Shown here: positions 11,901 through 23,900 of the stretch, piece by piece
Layout of the letters: each line of letters starts with the position of its first letter
Numbering within the stretch: position 1 is the stretch's first letter
Source of the DNA: Apostichopus japonicus
Taxonomy: Eukaryota; Echinodermata; Holothuroidea; Aspidochirotida; Stichopodidae
Length of the DNA stretch: 64,000 bases
Direction of reading: 5' to 3'
Assembly (NCBI RefSeq): GCF_037975245.1
Contig: NC_092562.1
Span: 1,088,501 to 1,152,500, forward strand
Program-made: the position numbers and the translations under genes
The notes under the pieces: model-generated
The model's input: the letters and a program-made list of their open reading frames with translations, nothing else
The model's database searches: none
Told to the model about the DNA's origin: nothing

Positions 11901-14900
11901 TTCATTGTGATTAAAGTATTGAGCATGTAAGCTCTTTAATTTTTAAATAAATGTAATTCATATGAGTTTGTGTGTATTAATATAATATATTGTAAATTAT
12001 TCTCTACATATTCTGTTTACATTATGTAAGTCAGGTGGTATGGGAATTAATGCAACTCTTGATTAACACTCAAATGTTCTGCAGGCTTCAAACACTTACC
12101 TGTGCAAAACATGCTTCTTATTAGATACCTACCTCATCAGAATCATCTACGGTGTTCAACATTACAATGGATGTACAGTCATAATCAAAGACCAGTCTCC
12201 AAAAATCTTCTACTGTTGTAGCTAAAGGTGATTGGGTCATTATAAACCCCCTCTGTGAAATGTCCTGAAAATATATATATATATATATTAGACATTACCA
12301 CTTAGAGCAATCTGGGAGATATACATTTCAAACATCTTGTAAATGCAATGAACAAAATGAAACTTGGTATCTACATGGTTTACTAAAGGTTCCACATCTT
12401 ACAGGAGAAGCTTTCAGTAATTCTTTCTGATGCATATCAGTTGCTTTTAGATTAGATACAAAGTAATAAGAAACCAGCTAGGTACATTTAACACAAACCT
12501 TGGCAAAAGTAGCATTGATGTAATCATTGGAACCAAATAATTTTCCTGGGGATTTCAAGACTGGTCTGAATTTGTCCACTGTAAAAGAGTAATATAGAAA
12601 TTTCAATAATGTAAATAACCTACCATCAATAACTAAATTGGGGTGACAATTTTATTGTACCATGTTATAAACATATTTTTTGTTACACAACTAAAATTTA
12701 ATGGGAGTAGCTCACCTGGAAGGATATCAGGGAACCTGTTCTTATGATTATTCGCAGATGAATTCCCTGCTAGGGTTGCCAAGTCTTCCTGATGTTTGGT
12801 AGTTTCTTGCAAAATCTAAACAAATTCATGCAGGATTTCTTTTTAGATTTGTTAATACATTGACTATGCACATCATGTAATATTGCCTCTTTTCTAATTG
12901 AATACCACATTACTGAAATATAAATACAGCATCAAGTAGTACACCACTAAGCAATACATTTTTACACCATATAGAGATACAACATATTTACTATTACACT
13001 TAAACAATCTATTGTTAATCATCATTCAGTAGTACACCTACCTGGAATTCCTTCTTGCATTTTGCCTTCATTACTGAGGGGTCTAGTTTCTTGAGTTGAT
13101 CACATGACATCTGAGAGTCTGGAGACGACATGGCTTCCAACAAAGCATCAAAGATGAACAGATACTGGAGCTAACATTAGAAGGAAGCATAAATGTAAAG
13201 AATTCTAGAGAATATTTGTCCTCCTACAAACTCATTCAGTATTTCTTGACCATCAATTCTTACAAGTGACACAATTATATCATTGATACTAGTAATGGAT
13301 ATACCAGTAGCACCAACACCATTACTCTATGTATTAAATATACTTACTTTTGTCAGTACCATGTTCACCCTATCTTTTCTCATTCCTTCGATGACATCAA
13401 ACACACTGACTTCCTTCTTGGTTTTAATGACATCCATCAGATCATAGAGACTAATGAATACACCAGTAGCACCAACACCATTACTCAAAAAAGAAAAAGG
13501 GAGATAAAAAATGTATAACTTTTTCAACCATTGAAAATTCTTCTTCTCAAGGAACTTTATAGGAAACTAAATCACCTCAATGAGAACATCCTGAATAAGT
13601 CTGTATTAAATAGTTAACAGAGTAATGTGAAATGTTCTGGGATTAAACATTTCTGTTTCCACTCTGGTGTTCTTACCTACAATGGACCAGTAAATGTTTG
13701 CCTCCTTTCTGATGATTCTTGATCTGTTTGATGACAGAGATGAGGTCAGCAGGCTCGGAAGGAACACCTCCATACTTCCAGCACGGAATCTCATACTGTC
13801 TTACTGTAAGGACTTTCTCATTACCCTGATGTAATAATGTAGTAAATAACACACAAGTGAAGCAGCAAATAGTCAACATGGTCTTCCATGATTCTTAACA
13901 GATCTACTGTAAACAGCATAGCCATGTGGGATGGCAACAAATAAAATCTTAATTCATTCACTGTTAAATGTTCTTCTTTCATTCTCTTCATCATCATGAG
14001 ACAAAACTAGAATAACAAATGACAGAAGTAATAATTAAAGTCAGTCAATTAATCAACCAATTATATAAATCAAATAGAAATAACACCTCTGATGCTGTAG
14101 ATGGTGCTCCTCTACAACACCAGTACACTATTATGAAGAAATTTATTACAACTGTTTAAGTATCTCATAAGGGGTACAATAACTTAAAGAAACTATTAAA
14201 TGATAAACATTTGCTTCCTCCTTAAGTGCCTTTTATTAACTAGGTAAACCCTATACATAGCTATATATATCATCAGAGATATTTGCCATTCATCTTCTGA
14301 GGGTGTGTATTCTGAGAGCCATTTGACTGCATCAGCAGGACTGCTGTTTTTGCAGTGTAATAACAGGTGTAATGAATAAATCAGAGCAAATGTATAGGTA
14401 AGTAGTAACAGGCTTACCTTGAAAACATGCATTTCTCTTAAATAACAATGCTATGCATTGCACAGAAATAAAACAATGGAGCATAACTTCGTTTAAATGT
14501 ATATGATTCTTAAATAATTTTTTAACACAAGAGATCACAGATCACAGAGGGGGTTTGAATACCCTCCAGTTTATTACACATTCATAGCCATCAAGGATTA
14601 GAATATAGTTTGTCGGACAATTTTGACAACTAATTGATGGCATCCTAACAAGTATGGTTCTGATGCTGCTATATATCATACAATTTATAACAATTCAAGC
14701 AAGCGTCTTATTGTGATTAAGAGTGTGCAAAGGAGAATAACAACAGCAACACTGGTTACTTAATAAAACTATCTCTTTATTCTGAATATTTTAACACAAA
14801 ATATTGAAGCGTAATTATACAATGGGCATGCTGTCATTTGATCAAAATTAAATGTTATAACCTGTTTTGTTTAGTGGAGTGAAAATAATCTTAGTCAAGT

Positions 14901-17900
14901 ACAATCTATAATTAGGAGTGCTCAGCACATTATCGGCACAGGTTTGCTATCTCTCCACTTTACTAGGTGCAAGCATTGAAATATCTTCAATTAATTTTGA
15001 AAGATGATTCACATCCAGGTAATGGAAATCACAAATATATTTGTTCCAGAAATAGATTTTGACACTATAAGAGTTCCATGAGAATTACAGAGAGTTTCTA
15101 TCCTTCAAGTGTAAAGATATTTTTTAAGCACCAAACATGGTAATATTTATTCTTAGCATTAACTCATATCATTTTCTTCTTAATTGTATTTTAAAATTGG
15201 TTAAATAAATAAAATATCAAATGTATGAAACAGCCTATGTGAATTTTCTAATGACATTTGTCCAAACATAAACATAACATGGCAAACAATCACTTCATAT
15301 TAATGTGCTCTAACTTTATTTACTAACCAACATGACCTTGGTACTAAATACTCAAAGACAAATGAGATATATAGCTTTTTTTTCTGTGGATATGAGTTTG
15401 ATTTATATTCATCATGTCAGCAGAGAGTAAAATATTAAGTCATACCTTGATAACATTCATTTCTCTGAGACTGTAGCTTCTGGAGGTGGTTGTCTCTATC
15501 AACAGTACTCTGATAGCACCATATTTCTGGCTTGTATTGACCTTGTTTGGCCAGTATTGTGCATCCTTAGAATGCTGTTGTTATTGAAATAAAAGTAAAA
15601 ATTACACAGAAATGCAAACATGTTACATCATATTGATGTGCTATGGTCTTGACAATGTTATTGCGGTTCAACACATCTCTCTCTTAATGCTGTTTTTTGT
15701 TGTTGCTTGGTTTGTTTTCATCGTTTCACATTTACTCCTTACATATATATTTATCAATCCATGTAATGTTTACCTGCTCAGTTCCATCTTTATCTACCAG
15801 TGTCACTATTGTCTCTACATCTTCCTTCCAAACCATCCTCCAGAAGTCATCCTTTGTACCTTCCCTTGGTCCTTATGAAATGTAAGAAATATCACAGGAA
15901 CATAAATTAAAAACAAGTGGCTATGGAGATCAATGATTTTAACTTTAACCTTCCTGTAACTACCACAACATTTTCTTATTTTATCAAGTGCTATTCTAAA
16001 GAGATAATCACAAGTAACCACACAAAAGGAATCATGTCATTGTAGAAATAGACAGTCCTACAAGAAGGAAGGAGAAAAGACAAAGACAAGAAATATAAGA
16101 ATGAGGCTGTTTTTACTTTTTTTAAAGTATTTAAAACAGCCAATTTTACAGATAACAGTTGTAAAATGGTGGATCAACTTATTTATGTTTAAATTGGATA
16201 AAATGGTGGCTTATAGGTAAAGAAATAGGTACAGAAATAAGTCTGTTGCTAATCAACACTGAATTTACTAAGAAAGGGTACAAATTATATTATCCTGACT
16301 TTCATGTATCTAGTGACTCCGTCTACCAAGACAGAGGCAAGGAAGCATCAAGAACAAAACCTTAAAACATATTGCTTTTATTATAACAGCTATTTAGTTT
16401 ATCATACTTGTTTATCTAATGAAAATGTTCGGCACTTTCTCTGTCCAATTAATTAGATTCAACCCACAATTTTTGTAGATGATTACTTTACAATTTTTAA
16501 CAAGCATTTGTCAAAAATAGTTCAGAATGTATGTATCTATCTTCACAAAAAAAAAACATGCTATTTAACTGAGGAAACAATTCAAGCAGGTCTTCCAAGA
16601 AGAACATCAAGTTAGACATATCCTTGGACACTGATGTTGGTCTAACAAAGAGTACAAGCTCAGAATGAATGTTTAACAAGCGATCAATCTATTCAAAACA
16701 GTTATTCCCACATATGTTAAATAATAACGATCTATACAAACCTTGCGCTGCTATGAACGAGACCTTGCCCTGGTGGTTCTGTAATGAATAACGATGTATA
16801 GCAGTTTTCCACAAATCTTATTCAATTAGAAGAAAAGTTTAGAGCTTTCGAAAATGCTAAACAAATTTGAATACTTAGTTATTCCCTGAGTAACTAACAG
16901 TTTTCTTAGACAAATTGGGATCTTCTAGATCTCCTGTCCTATACTGTACTTAAGTCTTCGCTAATTGTAAACCAGTTTAAATTCTGATCGAGGTATAGGC
17001 AGTGAAATTAAAACAGCTATAGTATTACTGTTGGCATATCCTCACCAACATATCCCTTTCTATGTGAGCAACAATAACATATCCCTGATTTGGCAGTGGA
17101 CATATTTGAAAGCAATTACTTGTATATCAGTGTGAACATACTCTGGCACCACCCTCCTCCCCCTCCCCTCGGGCCGGACCCTCCTCCGCCCCACACACAC
17201 AGAATAGACCTGTTTCTTCAGGGTTTTTTCCTTAGTCCACCAAAGGATCATTAGTACTTGGCAAGATTTGAGATACAAGATGACAATTTTCTGTTATGGA
17301 CATTTCAAATACCTATTGTGTACAATTTCCACATCAAACGAAAATGGTAGCTGTCCTGTAACAATGTGGGTTACTTCATATACAAATCTGAGCAACAATG
17401 GGTTTCTTTTGATCTTTGTTTTCTAAATTCTCAATTCATGTTTATGGTATACATTACACAGGGAATAAGTATATACACCCTCATATACACTTAAGTCACT
17501 TATTTAATGAATAGTATTATTTATTCTACTCTATGCTACTTGCTGTATAAATTATCATCCCTCATACCAGTATATTTAGAGATTTAATGTTTCTATCTGC
17601 AGGAAACATCTCAACTTCCACTGGGATTATAATAGAGCGTTATTCATTCATAATGAATGAATGAATAATGAATGTTCTCAAATCTGATTGGCCCGTTGAC
17701 ATCAGCTGACCTTGCATTCACCTATGGATAATGCAGGGTAAACTCAATGGCGGATTACTAGAAGTTGAAAATAGGAAATGGTATCTTGTTAAGCTTAATA
17801 CAGATACCAGCTTTCTTCCCAGGCTAGTTCAGGCAAACAAAGTATGGTATACCAACAAGCTCCTTCAGTGAAAACACCCCATAGCAAAATGATCACTAAA

Positions 17901-20900
17901 CTGATAAAGCTAGCTTTCAGCATGAATAACAATGACCATAGCAATGATAACCTCATGTACCATGCTGGTATTAATGTGAATATAATGGCATAAAGCAGTC
18001 ACCTAGGGAAAAAAGGCCTAAAGATCCTGGTAAGATCGTGCCTATTTCCGTGTGATCCAATGTTAAAGAGCAGTTGCACTACACAAAAAGTAGCTGTTTG
18101 TTTCTTGATGGAACTTTCAGGTGTTTATGACCCCAAATTAACTATATAGCTAAGCACAGTATATTGTGTACTATACTAAGTACTTATCCATTTGTACACA
18201 ATGGCCATAGTGTCAATTCATGTTCATTTTGCTATGATTGGACACAGACAGAGTATGCCCTTGCATCAGATCGTTATGCTGTACAAACTAGTGTTGTTCA
18301 ATGCATAGGCTAATTATTGTCATTTTATTTGTGCATTAACATGTTTTGAGACCTTTAATTATATTAAAGTAAAGAAAAATGGGCCACCCTTTCCAGAAAA
18401 TTGTTGGTTATTTTCCTTCAAAATGTTTTTTATTAAATTGTAACATTCCGAGATGAAACTTAACATTTATTTAGTGCTTTTTTTTAATGAACAGGGTTAA
18501 TCAACAGTCTACTGTGCATTTATTGCAGGACAATGAACTCAAGAGCTGAAGGCCGAGTGGATCCAGTGATAGAGTTATATCCCTGTTCATGCATAACCCT
18601 GATATAAATGCATGGTAGACCATTGATTAACCCATAATTCTTGCAATGATAGCTGTTGTACCCAAAGTAATACCTTGCAACCAGAAATACCACCAATTAT
18701 GTTTTATAATAGGAAACTTCTAGGCAATGACAATGTTACTATGTTTATGACATATGCATCTGTGGACTATAAAAAGACATTGCAATAGTGATTTGAAAAC
18801 ATACAACATGGTATTGTTAATTCAGCCCATCACCAGCCTACCTGCAGAGACTTGCAACATATATTGTAGGACAAATAAAAATTGAGACATTAACCTGAAC
18901 CAAGTTAACTTTATTGAGTATAATCACTGAAGGAGTGTTATTATATTACAAAAAAAGAAATATGTTTTTATACTGGGAAAAATTTTGCTGCAAAAACTGT
19001 AGCTATTCTTTAGACTAAACAAGTTACATGTTGCTAATACATCTGATCTCTTTTGTCTTCCAATGACATATGAAATTGCACCTAAAGAATTGATTAAGGA
19101 ATATTCTTCAGTCACATTTTAATATGTTTTAGACTTAATGTTTTTCTTTTACATTGAAGCCAGTTGATGTGGTTACTGTAGATGATTTGTTATATTAAAC
19201 CAATCTCATCTAAACTTAATTCAAGATGGAATCTAAATAGAATTAGTAGAACTAGAACCAAAGAGAAACTCTTTCTTACAACAACAGAGCTCCATGAAGT
19301 CTCTTCTAGCATTAAACAGCATCATAACGTATGGAGTTGAGACACTCTGTTAACATTTCTATGGCAGCTATTCTACAGAATTGTCTAAAGCAGCTAGGAT
19401 ATAGAGCAGCAGAAAGAGTTCCATCCATGTGACTGTTTAAAAGCAGAAGCTACATTTTACAGTAGAATTACCTTGATGTAACTGGCATTGATATAGTCAG
19501 ACCTAACATCACTACCATCTGTATCCAGCCTAACTCTTGAATGATCATCTTGGTAGAATAATAAAATTAAAAGGTAATCATAACAACAGCTGTAGAGTGC
19601 ATCAGTACATCCCTGCAAAGATTCTTAAAACGAATCCAAAAGATCCACACCTTTCATCCTTCTTTTTACTGTCACACGCAAAGAGTTTTTGTCATTGGGA
19701 GGAAACTTCATTTTTTCAAGTCTAATCTTTGGTATTCTTGAGAACATTTTGATAGAATATTAGGTAATTGCTTAAAGAGGAAGAAACACATCATGAACTA
19801 TCTATAAATTACAAACCTGTCACATGACCTGTTAACATGAGATATAACTCTAATGGAACAAGATTATGATGTTAAACTTACATGGCAAGAGAGCCTTGAA
19901 GAAATTCTTTGGTTTATTCTGCAACTTTACAGCTGCAGTCCAAGGGTGTTGCTGTCCTGGTTTGAGAGCCTGATGCAAGAAAACAAAAGAAGTTTGATTT
20001 CTAAAGCAATCAAAAGAACAAGGATATCAAACTAAGCAATGAAGAAGACATGATGATCAGAAACCATGCAGTTGCAGTGTTCCTATCTTGCTTCATCCTC
20101 AGTTAAGTATAACACTAATATGTAGTAAAATACACTTTATAAAGTCTTCATCATTGTACCAAACAGAAAGGAACATAACATTGATTTGACTTGATCACTA
20201 AAGGATCTGGTCCTGGTAACCAGCAATGCAAGCTAACAATAACTTTTAACACAGTCTGTTCTGTTAATTTAAATAAGAAAGTAACAATATCTTGATATTT
20301 TTGGGCTGGAGTATTATGGTTTGTTCCTCTAGAACTATGTAATATTCACAATCATCAGTTACTCCTGAAATTAATGTCAGGTCCATTGTTTGGTAGATCT
20401 ATTCTAAAAAAAAATCATGTTTACAACAAAGCTTCTAAATAATATTCCTCATAGTAAAGGATAACACTACAAACAAGTTAGTTCTTGTGAAAAACTACAA
20501 AACTGTTCAGTTCCGATGAAAGGACTTACACGACTGCATGTACACTGTACTGATCCTAGCTAGAGGTGGGCTTAGTCTGGTGCTGCATGATGGTATTCAT
20601 ATTGTTTGGTAATAAAATTCTGTGAGCTGAGTTAAGGTAAGCAGTTCCTGAAGTAATAATAATAATAATAATACGCAGTTCTTATAAAGCACAAATACAC
20701 ACTTAAGTCTCAGTGCGCTGATTATTAACCCCTGGTCATTGGTAACTTGTCACACCCACACACCAAAGTGTGCAGTAAGTAAGTTATAATGATACCAGAA
20801 GGACTTGTAGCTGGGTAAAAATGACAATATTACTACTCACCGTATACTGTTGGACGATTTCACTAATGACCTTTGACCTTTCTCTACCCATGAAAGTCTT

Positions 20901-23900
20901 ATACTCGGTAATTTTAAGTGGTCTTGGTGTTATTGGTTTGCTAGCTCCGATAGTGCCAATATAGACTCCTGTGTATTCCTCAAACATCTCAGGGACTTCA
21001 TATTCTGTATCATCTTCACTTTGCAGGTCTGGCTGAGGAACGCTTGGTAATTTACGAGCATCTGTTTCTCCAAGGTTGACATCCTCATACTGGTAGTCGG
21101 TCTGTCTCTTAATGCCCTGACGAGGCATAGCCTTGGGTGCTGCATCAGCAGTTTCAAGGATGGTTATCTCATACCCTGATACTTGTGTGGGAGCTGCTTT
21201 CTCAGTAAGATCTTGATATTTTGGGGCTGGAGTATTTCTGGATCGTTCCTCTAGTGCTATGTATTCTCCAGGATCATCAGTTACTCCTGGAATTAATTTC
21301 AGGTGCATTGATTGGTGGGAGATTTATTCTGAAACATTACATGTTTACAATCAAGCTTCTATGTATACCTCATAATGGTTTTGGTGAAATGCTATTAGTA
21401 GGAGAGCAACAACTTTATGGTGCAGTGTATAAACTGATTTCCTTACCACTAAAAGAAAAAGGATCCTTGTGGTTGATTAAAATCACATACTAATAGAACA
21501 TTTCAAATATGACACTTGTAATAGTAAGGTCAGAAATCAAAACAACAAGGATTTAAAATATCAAATTATGTATAAAGAAGGTTCAATCCACAGACACTCA
21601 AGAGTTTATTGGTATTCATAGGTGAAGGGGGAACTCTAGAAACCTGATTAAGAGTCATGTTAACATGTATTACGTGGCAACGTATCTTAAGAACTAACTA
21701 GAAACATACTCACCAGCATTAACATAATCAACATCTTGTACATCTACTGGTTTAGCCTCACTCGCCGGCTTTCGCCGGATTCTATTTGAATGATTGTGAG
21801 ATAAATTGAAAAAAAATAGTCCAGCAATTGCATTAAATTTAAATAATGATATAATTTCCTTTGTTGGAAAGGGAGAGGGTAGACCATAGACCTATTCATT
21901 TTGTCTTGGATTCTACAAAGGAACTATTAAACATGGGACCTGCAGGCAGGTCCCTCAAAATATCAAAGAAAACAGAGTTGTTTGTTTGCTGGCATGTTCA
22001 CTAGCTTCAAATTGGAGGAAACATTAACAACCTAATGGTTCATAAACCATCTTTACAATTTGTTGGAAACCTATTTAGGTTAAATATGCCCCCTCCCACC
22101 CCCACTGTCCTCCTCCCCCCCCCAAAAAAAGGTGATGCTGATCTTTTAGCTTTGCTTCAATTCTTTCATAAGTCATGTTGGATATCTATGCATCTAGTGA
22201 GAGGACATGCTGGACTGTGCACTGAATTGCCAAACTATATTATGCCAAACCTCACACCTCCCTTTGGTCCCTCCCAGCCAGCTCACAGTCCAGCTCCAAC
22301 CATTTGGTCAAAAGCCCAGATAATACACTTCAGATCAATCAAAGGAATGATCAGGCAGTTCATATTCAGCCCTTAGTACCAAACTTAATATTTAATTCTG
22401 ATGGCCAACTTACCGCTTGATTATCACCACCGACAGAATAATGATGAGCAGGACTGGTATCACCAGGGCAACTAGATAAACAGGAGGTGAGGAAGGGGGC
22501 TCACTCTCTTGAATAGAAAGTTAAAGAAACAGTACTCTTAAAAGAACGACACCTTGTATGTTTAATATTACACTTTTTTTTCCATAAGTGTAAGTCTCAA
22601 TACGTGTTTGCTGATGAATTTCCGAAGCTAATTCAATGTTTCTTAGTTTAAATGCGCTCTGACCAGGAAGGTTTAATGGAGAAAAGCTGTTGCAATGGAA
22701 AGAAATGTATTTTCCGTTGCCCTTATGGCGTGAACAATTTACCATATAAACACTGCGAAGCATGTTCGTTACACAAATGTAACCTATATCGACCACGTTT
22801 TTTTACCCAATTTCACAGAGGAAACTTCTGAAAACACCTATTTATTCCTTGCAATGGAAGGAAATGACACAATTTTGCAAGCTACATCGGTAAGACCAAG
22901 GAAAGATACTATTCAAGAAATAATACCTAACAAAGGCTAGCCACAGAGTGAAGGTAAATCTTAGACCTAATGGTCGTAAACAAACAGAGAGAAATAATTT
23001 ACGCATTATCTGTTAAGTGTGCTTGCAAATTTTGTTTGAAATTTGTAGAATCTACGAACTTGTTAAAAAACTTCCTTCACTCAGAGCACTTTCCTGGTCT
23101 GTAGTGACAGTCACTGCAATGTTATAGGTCGTCCCTGGTTCTAGAAGTGATCCATCAACTGTAAAACTCTCAGCATTAGGATCTGCAGTTCCAGCCTCTT
23201 GTCTGGAAGAAACATCGCCCTCTAATTCATAGTAGATAGTAAATTGAGTGATTCCAGTACTGCACTGCACCGTTGGTTGCTGTTATGTTTAAAAAGAGAA
23301 GATGTAAATTAGCAGTTACTACACTAACCTTAAAAAAAAAAAATGAGATCCAAATAATCTAATTTATCTGTGTGCATGGACAATAATACCAGCTGTAATA
23401 TGTGTATATATGTAAATGTATTATACAAATATCTTTACATTGATTAAAGGACCAGGGAGGATATATATATTATTATTACTATTATTATTATTAAATTAAT
23501 TATCATAATTATTAAATAAAACCAATTTAAGTATGATGATGCATCGCAAAACTCTCAAAGTTTGTAGGTTTTTAATATTTTGCATATTTGCATATTATTA
23601 TTATTATTATATGCATTATTTTGGCTATACAAATTTGAGATTTGTATTGCACTCTTGTTTTGGTATTTCTTTTACTGGTAATTAATAATTGCCTTTTTTA
23701 CTTTTTGTTCTACATATTAAGCAAAATGCCTTTCTGGCATGTAAATGACCCCAGAGAGTCGCTATATGGTTCAACCAGAGTTCAGCAGAGGCTTCAAACC
23801 AGAGCAGTTACTACAATAAATGATGCCACAAGTACCTTCAAATTTACATAGCTTTTAATACTGCATCATGTGTTAGATTTGCCATCTCTCATTGTACCAT

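Noticed and set aside
21287-21330. Alternative upstream acceptor (TTTCAG near 21330) for the ITAM-like exon
   Set aside because: In the phase required by the previous exon it gives an immediate TAA; the acceptor at 21287-21288 keeps frame.
22035-22376. Pro-rich 113-codon plus-strand frame
   Set aside because: Driven by C-rich low-complexity sequence in an intron, antisense to the gene.
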